NCBI RefSeq assembly: GCF_018446385.1
Contig: NC_055989.1
Span: 133,017,004-133,081,003 of the forward strand
Source: Zingiber officinale
Taxonomy: Eukaryota > Streptophyta > Magnoliopsida > Zingiberales > Zingiberaceae
DNA length: 64,000 nucleotides
Direction of reading: 5' to 3'
Part shown: positions 25,239 to 36,329 of the stretch, piece by piece
Numbering within the stretch: the stretch's first letter is position 1
How the letters are laid out: every line of letters begins with the position of its first letter
Translations under genes and position numbers: made by a program
The notes under the pieces: model-generated
Database searches by the model: none
Told to the model about the DNA's origin: nothing
The model's input: only the letters and a program-made list of their open reading frames with translations

Positions 25239-26717
25239 ATCTCTTCTTTTTTTTTTGCCCAAAACCAAGTCTAAAGTCCCCTAAACCAACATCCGGTCAA
25301 CCATGACCCATTGGTACATCATGCCTAGCATCCGACCACCCTTGACCTGCCAGGACACCCTCATCAAGTGTCTGGTCAATCCCTTTGACTCACTTGGACT
25401 TTTCTCCTCGTGCCAAGTGTCCGGTCCTCCATGACCCACTTGGACTTTCACCAGATGTCTGGTCAAATCTTGACCAATCTGGATTTCCTCGTACCAAGTA
25501 TCCGGTTAATCCCTTTGACCTACTTAGACTTCCCAACTGCCTGACTTCACTCACCAGGTCTTTCCTTACTACCTAGCTTCACTCACCAGAATTTCCCAAC
25601 TACCTAGCTTCACTCACTAGGTCTTTCACCTGGCTTTACTCACCAGGACTTTCCAGTCTGCCTAACCTCCCAGTTAGGACTTTTACCTGACTTCACTCAC
25701 CAGGATTTTCAAGTCAAGTATCCAGTCAACCTTGACCTACTTGACTCTCCTTCACAATCTCCCCACATGAACAATCGCACCTGCAATCTCCATGTGTTGT
25801 CTACATGTATTGTCAAACATCGAAATCCAAACATCAAGACTCGAGCTTGATCCAATTTAAGCTCAATCAACCATGTCAACCTTGACCTAGAGAATATTGT
25901 ACCAACAATCTCCCCTTTTTTGATGTTTGACAATACCACTTTTAAGTTAGGCTAATCTCATAGCCTCAACTCCCTTCATGCCAATATATAAATGATGGTT
26001 TCCTTTATTCTTCCCCTTTCCCAGAGGGTAAACTCCCTTTTCAGGTAATGAAGGCCTAACTTAACCACACATTCTCCCCCTATTGACACACATCAAAAAC
26101 TCTCCCCCTGAAGAGTTACCCAACGTTGTTTACAACTTCACTAGTTGTTCACAACACAATAACGAAGGTCTCATAACCTTCATTATTCTCAACGCTCATC
26201 CTTGTGCATATACCACTTGATATATTCACACACAATTCAAATGAAGGTCATATACCCTTCATTGTTATCAAATGCTCATCCGTGAGCATACACCACTTGA
26301 ATAATGAAGATATCCACTCTCCATCACACTCACATGCCCAACTTTGAGCATTTTCGCTAAAGAATGTTAACCACCTTCCAAGGTGTATGAAAAAATAGAT
26401 TTTCATGTCCTTAAAGAGTAGCTCCCCCTAAAGACATGCACGTAACTTCTTTCATTACACCAATAATTACTTGGAATCCCTAAACCTTTAGGAAACCTAA
26501 ATTTAGAAGTTTTGAGGTTCAAAAATTCAATATTGAAACCAAACCTCAACCTAAACCTCTACTTAGTCTTCCTTGACCAATCCATCCTTGTTTTCATCAT
26601 GAAAACTCCCCTTAAATGTATACAAATATGTTTTGAGGGGTTAGGAATGGTTTTATAGACTAAAAATGGTTCAAAATACTGAAAATAAGCTTTTCCAGCT
26701 AAAATCAGCATCCCTAA

Positions 26718-26872
26718 TCGATTGACCCCTTCTGAATCGATCCACTGATCGATTCAGACTGCGTGGATCGATTGACTGATCGATCCAGTGAGCTTCTGCT
26801 CGCGGGAAAACTCCTCTCATTCGATCACCCGATCGATTGAGGCACTCCAATCAATTGGGTGATCGATTGGAG
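26718..26872. repeat. Second TCGA palindrome array, internal region upstream of the LTR
   Basis: Four more units with the same 12-bp spacing lie at 26737/26749, 26768/26780, 26821/26833 and 26851/26863 (the last has TCAA in one core). Intervals are 31, 53 and 30 bp, the same values seen in the LTR array. An extra core lies at 26718, 19 bp from the next, mirroring 24916/24935. Confidence 0.85.
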
Positions 26873-27364
26873 CTCTGAAAAACTGAAAATTTATTTCAGT
26901 GAATTTCAAAAACTCCCTAAAATTATACAAAAATCGAAAAATTATGAAAATTCATGTAGACATTCCTTAGGGCATATACTATCAAGGAAAAATAGTTTTC
27001 TATGAAAATACTTCATATTTTCAAAGATTGACACAAACTTCGAAACTTATAAAAACTTTAGTGTTTTCTTCCAAGTTTGTGCTCAACTATTCAATGATGA
27101 TTACTATCAAAAGATATCCTTCATCAAGGTTTTCCAAAATATATTTAAAAATATTTTTAAAACCAATATCCAACCATGTTCTTTGGGCTCAATGCACATG
27201 ACTTGTACATTAGCTTTCCCAATGATTGGAAAACACATAACTATGTGTTTTGATGAACCTAAAACTCATAAAAATGCACTAAATCAATATTTTGAGTTTT
27301 GTTCATCATCCTAACATCTCACTTGTATTTAATGTGTACAAAATCACAAACAAGTCACCTTATA

Positions 27365-27554
27365 GTTGGGATTCAATCAAAGTCCCACATTGGCGAGATT
27401 TGGTAAAGATCATGGGGTTAAAAGGATGCATGATATCTCCATTGGTATGAGGCCTTTTGGGGAGAGCCCAAGAGCAAAATCATGAGGGCTTAGGCCCAAA
27501 GTCGACAATATCATGCCATTGTGGAGATATGTGGACATCCTTTGGGTCCCAACA
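27365..27554 (+). repeat. 5' LTR of the gag-only element
   Basis: It pairs with 29259-29449. The two copies differ at a moderate number of positions (for example CTCCATTGG/CTTCATTGG and GAGGCC/GAGGCA), so the insertion is not very recent. Confidence 0.88.
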
Positions 27555-27877
27555 AGTGATATCAGAGCGAGGCCGCTCTTCATCGGAATCATCAACGGAA
27601 GGGGCAAAAAGCTAGAGGATGAATAAGTTGAAGCAAATTCATCAAAGTCAAAGAATTCTGAGATGGACTCGGATTCGACACGAGAGTGCCTCCACCATTC
27701 ACAATGATGAGCTTCGATATTTAGAAATCAAGGATCGAAAATTTCTTGATGGTGGAGATAGAGCAATGGTTTGCTCTTATGGAAGGCTTCGAAGCTCCAA
27801 CAAGTTCAAAGGGAAAAATTCTCAAGAGAAGTAAGTGGAACCAAGAACAAATTTAAAGGAACGAGGCCAATTATAAA

Positions 27878-28690
27878 GTGACCAAGCTTTTGGTCAATCT
27901 ATTGCCTAGCCACATTTTGGAGCAAATTGGAGAATTCAAGGATGCCAAGGAGCTTTGGAGCAAATTGGCAACAATTCATGAGATCTCCTCCACTGTACCA
28001 GATCAAGAAGAATCCAAAGAGGGTGACTCATTGGATCAAAATCAAGAGGACTCCGAAGTTGAGAGATGCTCAATTTCCGAAGAAGAGGTCCAAGAAGCTT
28101 CATCTTCAAAGGAATACAATGAAAAGGACAAAGAGAGAGCGTACTCTTTGTTTCATGTACAAGAGAAAGATGAAGAAGCCTCCACCTCTAGGATTGAGGG
28201 GGAGCGACCTTTGTTGACATCGGATCAAGAAGAAAGAGAAGCTTCTACATCCGGGTCAAATGGAGAAGAAGACATTGCATCCTCCAAAGATCAAGAAACA
28301 TCAAATGGAGGATCAAGTGTCATCCCTACATGTGAAGGTAAAAATATTTCCATTAAAAATAAAAATCATATCATATGTTTTGAATGTAGGGAACATGAGC
28401 ACTACAAGAGCAAGTGCCCTAAATTGGCCAAGAAGAAGGGTCAAGTGGCACCAAAGGGCAAGGAGAAGCCAAAGGAGACCGCCCCCACAACAAAGAAGAA
28501 CAAGGAGCATATTGTGTGCTTCTTGTGCAACCAAAAGGGACATTATAGAAGTCAATATCCTAAGGGGAAGAAGGCGGTCAAGCCTAAGGGAGGAAGCATG
28601 AGTAAAGGGGGAGCCTTCAAGGTAAAACAAATGGTATCAGAGCCATGGTCCAAACCAGATGCCAAGTGGGACGACCTTGAACGAAGTTGA
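27878..28690 (+). CDS. Copia gag with two degenerate zinc knuckles
   Basis: This 270-aa ORF starts in the middle of a gag domain (LLVNLLPSHILEQIGEFKDA, KELWSKLATIHE), continues through an acidic Ser/Glu-rich linker (about 45-150) and carries two CCHC-like fingers at 167-180 and 214-227. The first has Glu in place of the usual Gly (CFECREHEHYKSKC). The second has Tyr instead of the last Cys (CFLCNQKGHYRSQY), so zinc binding of that finger should be impaired. The N-terminal gag portion upstream (27619-27877) is frameshifted, with a stop before 27878. I infer a decaying gag that would bind RNA poorly. There is no pol downstream. Confidence 0.7.
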   Translation: MTKLLVNLLPSHILEQIGEFKDAKELWSKLATIHEISSTVPDQEESKEGDSLDQNQEDSEVERCSISEEEVQEASSSKEYNEKDKERAYSLFHVQEKDEEASTSRIEGERPLLTSDQEEREASTSGSNGEEDIASSKDQETSNGGSSVIPTCEGKNISIKNKNHIICFECREHEHYKSKCPKLAKKKGQVAPKGKEKPKETAPTTKKNKEHIVCFLCNQKGHYRSQYPKGKKAVKPKGGSMSKGGAFKVKQMVSEPWSKPDAKWDDLERS

Positions 28691-28699
28691 GGGTGGGCC

Positions 28700-29215
28700 C
28701 GGAGTAGGTCAGGGTGACCGGATGTTCGTGGGAGGCCTGGAGCAGGTCAGGGTGATCGGATACTTGTGCGGAAGCAAGTAGGTCAGGGAGACCAGATGCT
28801 TGCAGGGAGGCCCGAAGCAGGTCAGGGTGACCAGGTACTTGCGGTGAGGTGACTAGGTCAGGGTGGCCGGATGCTCGCAGGTAGGCCTGGAATAGGTCAA
28901 GGTGACCGAGCGCGGATGCTGGCGGGTAGGCTCGGAGCAGGTCAAGGTGACCGAATACTTACGGGGACAAGTAGGTCAGGGTGACCAGATGCTCACGGGG
29001 AGGCCCGAAGCAGGTCAGGATGACCGAGTACTTGCGGGAGGGAGGGGGGTAGGGCCTGGAGCAGGTCAGGGTGACCTGGTACTTGCGGTGAGGCGAGTAG
29101 GTCAGGGTGGCCGGATGCTCGTAGGTAGGCCCGGAGTAGGTCAAGGTGACCGACCGCGGATGCTTACGGGGAGGCCTAGAGCAGGTCAGGGTGACCAGAT
29201 GCTCGCGGGGAAGCC
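28700..29215 (+). repeat. GC-rich minisatellite with GGTCA-N3-TGACC palindromes, higher-order repeat
   Basis: Thirteen copies of AGGTCA(G/A)GGTGACC-type words start at 28706, 28744, 28780, 28819, 28855, 28894, 28939, 28973, 29012, 29063, 29099, 29138 and 29183. From 28819 the intervals are 36-39-45, 34-39-51, 36-39-45, that is a three-unit higher-order repeat of about 120 bp. Each unit continues with GGATGCTCGCGGGGAGGCCC or a variant. A related single unit (GCAGGTCAAGGGGACCC then AATGCTTGGCGG) occurs in the Sirevirus LTR at about 56715, so the array probably arose by amplifying an LTR segment. Confidence 0.88.
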
Positions 29216-29258
29216 CATACCATGAGAGTAATTGTGGTCCTTCGTTTGAGGGGAGGAT

Positions 29259-29449
29259 TGTTGGGATTCAATCAAAGTCCCACATTGGCAAGATTTGGTA
29301 AAAATCATGTGGTTAAAAGGATGCATGATATCTTCATTGGTATGAGGCATTTTGGGGAGAGCCCAAAAGCAAAACCATGAGGGTTTAGGTCCAAAGTGGA
29401 CAATATCATTTCATTGTGGAGATATATGGATATCTTTTGGGTCACAACA
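29259..29449 (+). repeat. 3' LTR of the gag-only element
   Basis: It begins TGTTGGGATTC and ends CACAACA, preceded by the purine tract GAGGGGAGGAT and followed by target duplication ttata. Confidence 0.88.
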
Positions 29450-29454
29450 TTATA

Positions 29455-30150
29455 CTCATAGTGTGCAGAAATGAATATGAAAATACTAACAAAATAAAAA
29501 ATCTTTTTTTCTTCTAAGTTTTAAGGATTTCAAAGCCCTAAGTATGCAAGAGTAAGGAGTAAGTAAAATTGCATTTTTCTCTTCATTTGGGCTCAAGAAT
29601 ATGACCTTCACATTCAATGTCCAATGTCCAACGATCATTGCCGCGGCACCGCCACTTGTTCGAAGTCGTATTTGCGAAAAGGAAGATAATTAATTTATAT
29701 TTACTAATAATTAATATTATTACTACTTATTATAGTACATGTTACACGTGAACTTTTAAAGGTGGCAAAGGGCACAACATTTTAAAAAACATGAACGGGG
29801 CCCTGGAAATTGACTGGAAAAATTAAAGGCCTAACCCAATTTCATAATATTTAGTTAAAGATTTACAGGTGGACGGGGAAGGGAGCCGGAAAGGACAAAA
29901 TCTAGGCAGGTCCACAAATCCAGATGGCATAGGAGACAGCAGATCAAAGTAATGAGCTCTTATGATCTCTTTGATCTCACAGATATGACAGGACAGTCCA
30001 CCCAATACTCATTGACCAGAATTTTAAATTAACTTACCACACGTTGAAATAGAAAGAGATACAATGAATCAAGTCACAGTTTCTCTTAATTGCAATGTCT
30101 ACAAATTCCAAGCGCCCTTATAAATGAGATAAAGATTATGATCCTTCTCT
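29455..30150. other. Unassigned sequence between two LTR elements
   Basis: No gene can be supported. A minus-strand open stretch at 29823-30005 is moderately GC-rich and could be part of a decayed host exon, but I recognise no family. Confidence 0.4.
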
Positions 30151-30155
30151 AAAAC

Positions 30156-30432
30156 TGATAACACTCAAATGAAGAAGAGTCAAAGAAAACACCTGATAGC
30201 ACTTAGATGAATAAGAGAAAGATAGCAGAGAATTAATGTACTATTGGTTTCTCATTAAAAGTTCATACAAAGCATAGGCTATACATATGTCTTTATATAG
30301 CAGTAAGAAAAAACAATCCGATCCTAAAATTATGCATCTAGATCTAGCCTTAGCCTTTCATTTATTCAAAGCATATCCATTAAATACAGATATATTCTAT
30401 CTTAATTATGACTTGATTTAAATAATACAACA
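30156..30432 (-). repeat. 3' LTR of the intact Copia element
   Basis: On the minus strand it runs from TGTTGTATT at 30432 to TGTTATCA at 30156. It is identical to the other LTR except at two positions (near 30292 and 30391). Confidence 0.95.
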
Positions 30433-30441
30433 TAGCCTCCC

Positions 30442-33400
30442 TTAAACCAAGTCACAAATGTTAGCCATCCCAATTGCCTTCTTCAACTTGAGAAAAATCT
30501 CTGTCTTCATTGGTTTTGTAAAGATATCTGCAACTTGACATTCACTAGGACAATACTCGATGTTGATTTGTTTTTCCGCAACCCATTCTCTGATTTTATG
30601 ATACTTGATATCTATATGCTTGCTGCGGCCATGAAATACTGGATTCTTAGATAATGCAATTGTTGACTTGTTATCACAAAAAATTGTCGTAGGACCATCT
30701 TGTTTGTGTTGTAGAAAATCTAAAATCTTTCTTAGCCAAATTGCTTGCATAGCACAATTTGTTGCCGCTATATATTCTGCTTCTGTTGTTGAAAGTGCTA
30801 CCACCGGTTGCTTTTTAGAAGACCAAGAAAATATAGCTGAACCAAGATGAAAAGCATATCCCGATGTACTCTTTCTAGTCTCAACATCTCCAGCCCAATC
30901 ACTATCTGTATATCCAATAAGTCCCACAGTTTTATTAGTAGAATACAAAATTCCATCATTAATTGTACCTTTGACATATCTAAGAATTCGCTTTGCTGCG
31001 GCCCAATGCGAATCCTTTGGTTTCTCCATAAACCTGCTAAGTACTCCAACTCCAAAAGAAATATCTGGCCTTGTAGCAACCAAATATCTTAGACTCCCAA
31101 TCAAACTTTTATAAGCAGTAATATCCATACTCTTACCAGTTTCATCTTTAGACAACTTTATCTTTTCAATCACTGGAGTAGGAACTGGTTTGGAGCATTC
31201 CATCCTAAACCTTTTCAAAATATCAGAAGCATATTTCTTTTGTGAGACAAAAAACCCATCATCCATCTGAATAACTTCAAGCCCTAGGAAATAACTCATT
31301 AGACCCATATCTGTCATTTCAAATTTACTAACCAAGGCTTCCCTGAATTCTATGATTAACTTTAAGTTATTTCCGGTAAAAATCAAGTCATCAACATAAA
31401 GACAGACTATGAGTGTATCACCAGATTCAATATGCTTAACATACAAAGTATGCTCATAAGGACATCTCAAAAAACCATTTTCAATAAAATAAGAATCAAT
31501 ACAACTATACCATGCCCTTGGTGCTTGTTTTAAACCATATAGAGCTTTCTTCAACCTGTACACCTTATTCTCTTCCCCTTTCTTCACATATCCTGCAGGT
31601 TGTTCGACATATATTTCTTCTTCCAAGAAGCCATTCAGAAAAGCAGATTTTACATCCATTTGATACAGTTTCCAATTATTTTGAGCAGAAAGTGAAATAA
31701 GCATGCGTACTGTATCAAGTCTACTTACAGGAGCAAAGACCTCAAAATAATCAATACCTGCTTTTTGCTTGTAACCTTTTGCAACCAACCTCGCTTTAAA
31801 ACGATCAATTTCACCATTTGGCTTATACTTTGTCTTGTATACCCACTTTACTCCAACTGGTTCTTTTCTTGGAGGTAATTCAGTCAATTCCCAAGTACCA
31901 TTAGTTTCAATGGCTTGAATTTCCTCGTCCATTGCCTTCAACCAATGAGTCTTTTTAGCAGCATCTTCAAAAAATATAGGATCACAATCTGAAAAAAGAG
32001 CAAACTGAACAATTTCTTCATCAGACAGATCATTATCATTACTTAACACATAATCTTGCAAGCGAGCTGGTAATCGGCACTCGCGTTGTGATCTTCTAGT
32101 TGGTGCTTCAGATTGTACAGAAACTTGAACATTATCTTGAGTAGGCTGTTCATCCAGAAAGTCGTCAGGAATATCAGGAACAATAATAGACTTTTCTTTT
32201 TTTATACACCAATTCCAACTACCATGTTCATCAAAGACCACATCACGACTAATAATAACTTTCTTAGTTTCAGGGTTATATAGCTTATAAGCCTTTGATG
32301 TATCACTGTAACCAATAAAAATACACTTCTCGCCTTTATCATCAAGTTTCTTCCTCAACTTATCTGGTACATGTGCATATGCCAAACAACCAAAGATCTT
32401 GAGATATTTGACAGTCGGCTTTCTTCCACTCCAAGCTTCCTCAGGTGTCTTATCATGAACACTTCTTGTTGGACACCTGTTCAACACATAAATAGCACAA
32501 GATACAGCTTCTGCCCAGAAATGCTTAGGCAGATTTTTTGATTTCAACATACATCTTACCATATCCATAATAGTTCTATTTTTTCTCTCAGCCACTCCAT
32601 TTTGTTGTGGAGTATATCTAGCTGTCATTTGATGTTGAATACCATGCTTCTTTAAAAAATCATCACACACAATATATTCTGTACCTCTATCAGTTCTTAA
32701 GATTTTGATTTCAAGTCCACTTTGTTTTTCAACAAATAATTTAAATTGCTTGAAAATATCACATGCTTCTGACTTTTGATGTAGAGGATAAACCCAAGTT
32801 TTTCGACTCAAATCATCGATAAAAGTAATAAAATACTTATTACCTCCAAGTGATGGTACTTCCACTGTGCACAAATCTGAATGTATAAGTTCTAACTGTT
32901 TTGTGGCTCTCCATGACTTGCCTACAGGAAAAGGTTCTCTATGCTTCTTGCCAATTAAACAAGTCTCACAAACATGATTAGACTTCACAATATCAGGCAA
33001 CTCAAAAACAAGCTTCTTTCTTGCTAAATAATTTAATCCAGAAAAATGAAAATGCCCAAAGCGCATATGCCACAACCAATTATCATCCAAAATCTCAGAA
33101 TTAAAGCAAGAAAGAAATTTATGCTGAATTTTCAAAGGAAATAATCTATTCTGAGACATTTTTACCTTTGCTATCAACTTCCCATTTCCATCTGTTATGA
33201 TGCAATACCCCTGAATAATGCATATTTTATAACCCTTTTCTGATAATTGTCCCATACTTAATAAGTTTTGGTGAAGTTCTGGAACATAAAAGACATCAGA
33301 TATAAAATTTTGAGAACCATCCTTCAACTGTTTACCTTTTCCCAATATTGGTACTTTTGTCTTATTTCCAAAAGTAACCTCTGATTGAATTGATTCATCT

Positions 33401-34404
33401 AATTCCGAGAATAACTCTCTTCTTCCACACATATGGTTACTACATCCAGTATCCAAAAACCATACGTTCTCATTTGCAGGTAAACTATTACTAGCCAAAA
33501 GTAAAGTCTCAGATTCATTAGAGTCCTCACCATAATTTCCAGCAATGTTTGCCTGGTTGCCATGATTGTTGAATTTCTTGTATCTACAATCTGCAATTTT
33601 GTGCCCATATTTTCCACAATTATAGCAGTGAGCCGAAAACCTCTCTTGCATGGCATTATCTCCACTTCTTCCTTGATTTGAGTAGTTACCTCGACCTCTT
33701 CCTCTATATCCTCTTCTTGCTCTTCCTCGACCTCTATTGAATCCTCCTCCTCTTTGACTAGAGTCAGTCGTGTTAAGAGTAACCTGACTCTTTAAAGCTT
33801 CTTCATTTGCTGGTGTTTCCGTCTTTGCTTCGATCCTGTCAATATGGCTTTCTATCATACCTTTTAATTCTGCAATTGTCAGCAGTTCAATGTCATGTGA
33901 TTCTTGAATTGAGGCCACCACATGATCATACTTCAATGGTATGGTTCGAAGAATCTTCTCAACAACAGCATCATCTCCAATTTTATCACCATATAATCTC
34001 ATTTTATTGACAAGATCAGTAAGACGTGAAAAATAATGCTCAACTGTTTCTGTAGATGACATCTCGCATCGATCGTATAACCTTCGTAGCGACTGCAACT
34101 TGGATTTTTGTGCTCGATCAACTCCTTTGTATGACAATTTTAAGGTGTCCCACGCCTCCTTTGCCGTCTTGGCATTTGCAATCAAACCAAAAATTGAATA
34201 ATCAACTCCTTGATGAATTTGTCCCAACGCAAGTTGATCTCGACGTTGAGAGTTTGCATCGGCTCCTTCTGAAAGACCTGAATCAATAGAGCTCCAAAGA
34301 TTTTGAGCTTTTAAATGTGTAGACATCATTATCTGCCAATAATTATAATCGAGCTTCCCATCTAATTTGGGACCAGACCAAACAACATTAAAATTGTTTG
34401 TCAT
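30442..34404 (-). CDS. Copia gag-pol polyprotein, intact 1320 aa
   Basis: A single ORF reads on the minus strand from ATG at 34404. Domains in order: Copia gag with FDG-like start (about 10-200); Arg/Gly-rich RNA-binding stretch (218-240); zinc knuckle [14 protein letters not shown] (260-273); aspartic protease with active-site [11 protein letters not shown] (315-325); GAG pre-integrase; integrase core with [31 protein letters not shown] and [10 protein letters not shown] carrying the D-D-E residues; reverse transcriptase with [12 protein letters not shown] and [11 protein letters not shown]; RNase H with [11 protein letters not shown] and [12 protein letters not shown] near the C-terminus. 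No stop or frameshift interrupts it. The protein packages, reverse transcribes and integrates the element. All catalytic motifs I can check are present. Confidence 0.96.
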   Translation of the reverse strand: MTNNFNVVWSGPKLDGKLDYNYWQIMMSTHLKAQNLWSSIDSGLSEGADANSQRRDQLALGQIHQGVDYSIFGLIANAKTAKEAWDTLKLSYKGVDRAQKSKLQSLRRLYDRCEMSSTETVEHYFSRLTDLVNKMRLYGDKIGDDAVVEKILRTIPLKYDHVVASIQESHDIELLTIAELKGMIESHIDRIEAKTETPANEEALKSQVTLNTTDSSQRGGGFNRGRGRARRGYRGRGRGNYSNQGRSGDNAMQERFSAHCYNCGKYGHKIADCRYKKFNNHGNQANIAGNYGEDSNESETLLLASNSLPANENVWFLDTGCSNHMCGRRELFSELDESIQSEVTFGNKTKVPILGKGKQLKDGSQNFISDVFYVPELHQNLLSMGQLSEKGYKICIIQGYCIITDGNGKLIAKVKMSQNRLFPLKIQHKFLSCFNSEILDDNWLWHMRFGHFHFSGLNYLARKKLVFELPDIVKSNHVCETCLIGKKHREPFPVGKSWRATKQLELIHSDLCTVEVPSLGGNKYFITFIDDLSRKTWVYPLHQKSEACDIFKQFKLFVEKQSGLEIKILRTDRGTEYIVCDDFLKKHGIQHQMTARYTPQQNGVAERKNRTIMDMVRCMLKSKNLPKHFWAEAVSCAIYVLNRCPTRSVHDKTPEEAWSGRKPTVKYLKIFGCLAYAHVPDKLRKKLDDKGEKCIFIGYSDTSKAYKLYNPETKKVIISRDVVFDEHGSWNWCIKKEKSIIVPDIPDDFLDEQPTQDNVQVSVQSEAPTRRSQRECRLPARLQDYVLSNDNDLSDEEIVQFALFSDCDPIFFEDAAKKTHWLKAMDEEIQAIETNGTWELTELPPRKEPVGVKWVYKTKYKPNGEIDRFKARLVAKGYKQKAGIDYFEVFAPVSRLDTVRMLISLSAQNNWKLYQMDVKSAFLNGFLEEEIYVEQPAGYVKKGEENKVYRLKKALYGLKQAPRAWYSCIDSYFIENGFLRCPYEHTLYVKHIESGDTLIVCLYVDDLIFTGNNLKLIIEFREALVSKFEMTDMGLMSYFLGLEVIQMDDGFFVSQKKYASDILKRFRMECSKPVPTPVIEKIKLSKDETGKSMDITAYKSLIGSLRYLVATRPDISFGVGVLSRFMEKPKDSHWAAAKRILRYVKGTINDGILYSTNKTVGLIGYTDSDWAGDVETRKSTSGYAFHLGSAIFSWSSKKQPVVALSTTEAEYIAATNCAMQAIWLRKILDFLQHKQDGPTTIFCDNKSTIALSKNPVFHGRSKHIDIKYHKIREWVAEKQINIEYCPSECQVADIFTKPMKTEIFLKLKKAIGMANICDLV

Positions 34405-34443
34405 ATTTTACTACAAAAAAAAAAACGAGCTAGAAGGTTACCG

Positions 34444-34455
34444 GCTCTGATACCA
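34444..34455 (-). other. Primer binding site (initiator Met tRNA) of the intact Copia element
   Basis: The minus strand reads TGGTATCAGAGC, the standard plant Copia primer site complementary to the 3' end of initiator tRNA-Met, three bases after the 5' LTR. Confidence 0.9.
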
Positions 34456-34458
34456 CTT

Positions 34459-34735
34459 TGATAACACTCAAATGAAGAAGAGTCAAAGAAAACACCTGAT
34501 AGCACTTAGATGAATAAGAGAAAGATAGCAGAGAATTAATGTACTATTGGTTTCTCATTAAAAATTCATACAAAGCATAGGCTATACATATGTCTTTATA
34601 TAGCAGTAAGAAAAAACAATCCGATCCTAAAATTATGCATCTAGATCTAGCCTTAGCCTTTCATTTATTCAAAGCATATCCATTAAATACGGATATATTC
34701 TATCTTAATTATGACTTGATTTAAATAATACAACA
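34459..34735 (-). repeat. 5' LTR of the intact Copia element, with TATA box
   Basis: The LTR holds the element promoter: CTATATAAAG on the minus strand at about 34603-34594 is a good TATA box. The remaining downstream part and the short leader would form the 5' end of the transcript. Confidence 0.9.
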
Positions 34736-34740
34736 AAAAC

Positions 34741-36329
34741 TCATTCTTTGATACCTTTCACAAACTTGTTAGGTCATCACTTATCATAGAAGTTTTGAAC
34801 TATAAAGGACAAAAAATAGATATCATCAATCAACACTTATTTCTCACGGAGAAAGAAGATTCTTTAATGAATTGTTTCAAAACAAAAAAATCATTGTCAA
34901 TCAATGAGTAACTCAATGGAAAGTGACCGAGCCATAGGATCACCATTAAGCGTAATTGACTATCACGAGATTCAAAATTCAGTGTAAAATGAGCATATAA
35001 CATAAGGATGTGCAGGATAATATGTGAAAGAGAAAAAGGATTATCCGTAACCAAATTCTAAGTTTATATTGAATGGAGATACCTGGACGAGACGAGGAGA
35101 AAGGAGATTAACTTGATGGATTCATACTCAGATTATTGGTTCAGAGGTCTGAATGGTTTCTTATCAGAAGTAAAGAGGATCAAGATCCAGCAAGAACATG
35201 CAGACAATAATGCCGATGAAGAAATAATAAACTTGGGTTTCCTTCAAGTTTAAGAACAATGATTGGAATTTAGGCTTTTAGACTGCCATTGCCATAATAA
35301 TTTAAGAAATTTGATCCCTATACTGAAACAGTCAACTTGTGTTTCTTTCATAAAGGTGAATTTTTATCATTTTACCTTTTCATTGGTTAGAGGATAACAA
35401 TATTACTACAATGGGTAAAGAATTAATTTTCGATGGACACATGTTTTTGGGAAAACAAATCCTCTCACCCTCTAATTATTTGACGATTGACTATAAGCTA
35501 ACTTTTCCTTCACATAGCTAAGAACGGACTGCCAGGGACGTTTAGGGTAAGTGTGCTCATCTTTACTACCGGAGTTAAGAAAAGGCAACCAAAGGCCTAC
35601 ATAGCAAAAAGAAACTATTGAGTGTTCCATGCAAGATTTTTAACCTTCATTTTCCAATTGCTTTTTCCACTTTTCATACCTATGCTGCTTTATCTCCATA
35701 TCTTTTGTATAATCTTATTGTGGATTGATTTCTAAATTGCCAATTGCCGAAAATACTTTCATAGCTGAGGTGGAGGCTGCTGTGCTTGATGAGATGTCAA
35801 ATTCACAATTTGAGAAGAGTTTAGCTTCAATTATAATGACACTAGGATCTAGTTCCTTTACCTCGCAGGCCCTAACTGGGTTCAATGTTTCTCCATATGT
35901 TTATATAGACATCAATTGAACCTTACATGCAATGTTGTTACTGGATGAAGTCCCCGTGATTTACCTTCCTTCAGGAGGAGACTACCGAAGTGACGGTTTC
36001 ATTTTTGTTGCCAATATATACATCAATTGAAAACTAGATTAGTTACCAATGACTATTCTCAAATACTTGGCACTTAGATTATTAGGTCCTTTGGCAAAAA
36101 GGTGGTGAGACAATTGTCTTAAGGGAATTATCTCATATCGATCATCAATGAATTGAATGCTATGGTCGAACAATAACAGCAGAGGTGGAGGACCATTCAG
36201 CTAGCACAAGCATAAATCCTTGCTATGACCTTTGCTGTCTCGTATATTGGCCTATTACTAGAAGTGGCGGAAAAGACAGAGGAAAGAAGATAGAGAGCTT
36301 GTTGTGGGGAGTGAAGTCTATTATCTCAA
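34741..36329. other. Intergenic or decayed sequence, no gene assigned
   Basis: An open stretch of 64 codons on the plus strand (35725-35919) is also open on the minus strand (35900-35730), so it gives no firm direction. I recognise no family. Minus-strand fragments could be further exons of the decayed gene at 36330-36757. Confidence 0.35.

Larger units (their letters stand above)
24600..27364 (-). mobile_element. Sirevirus-like Copia remnant, minus orientation: 3' LTR plus 3' internal region
   Basis: On the minus strand a purine tract (25908-25922, AAAAAGGGGAGAT type) is followed by LTR start TGTTGGTACAATATTC at 25907, the normal junction of polypurine tract and 3' LTR. The LTR runs down to about 24600, where the end is not clear and seems truncated. 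The internal part (25908-27364) carries further G-rich tracts (about 26070 and 26105), matching the multiple-PPT habit of Sireviruses. No coding domain remains. The upstream end is broken by insertion of the gag-only element at 27365. Within the LTR, tandem motifs related to TCACTCACCAGG occur at about 25545-25700. Confidence 0.7.
27365..29449 (+). mobile_element. Complete gag-only LTR retrotransposon (TR-GAG-like, 2.1 kb)
   Basis: LTRs are 27365-27554 and 29259-29449, about 190 bp each, sharing TTGGGATTCAATCAAAG and ending in CAACA; the 5' LTR has lost its first T. A primer binding site follows at 27557-27568 (TGATATCAGAGC, one mismatch to the usual initiator-Met tRNA complement). A purine tract GAGGGGAGGAT precedes the 3' LTR. 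The only protein domain is a gag with two zinc knuckles; protease, integrase and reverse transcriptase are absent. Such gag-only elements must be mobilised by an autonomous Copia partner. It inserted into the minus-strand Sirevirus remnant. Between gag and the 3' LTR lies a GC-rich minisatellite. Confidence 0.88.
27360..29454. repeat. Target site duplication ttata flanking the gag-only element
   Basis: The pentamer ttata is present at 27360-27364 and 29450-29454, immediately outside the LTRs. It shows that the element between them is one complete insertion. Confidence 0.85.
30156..34735 (-). mobile_element. Intact Copia retrotransposon (4.58 kb), minus strand
   Basis: LTRs 30156-30432 and 34459-34735 are 277 bp each and I count only two mismatches between them. 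The target duplication aaaac is perfect (30151-30155 and 34736-34740). On the minus strand the primer binding site TGGTATCAGAGC lies at 34455-34444, directly after the 5' LTR, and a purine tract (30448-30433) precedes the 3' LTR. One uninterrupted 1320-codon gag-pol frame fills the interior. All structural parts needed for autonomous transposition are present, so this is a young and possibly still active element. Lineage (Ivana/Oryco or Tork-like) is a guess from the gag and protease sequence. Confidence 0.95.

Noticed and set aside
28902..29225. 107-aa ORF in the minisatellite
   Set aside because: Open by absence of stops in the repeat; composition follows the repeat unit.
20690..29818. CAAGGGCC (about 20691) and GGGGCCCTG (about 29811) as terminal repeats of the hAT element
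   Set aside because: Only about 8 bp agree and the flanks show no 8-bp target duplication.
35725..35919. 64-aa plus-strand ORF (SKLPIAENTFIAEVEAAVLD)
   Set aside because: Reverse strand is equally open, there are no splice or start signals, and I recognise no family; left within an unassigned stretch.
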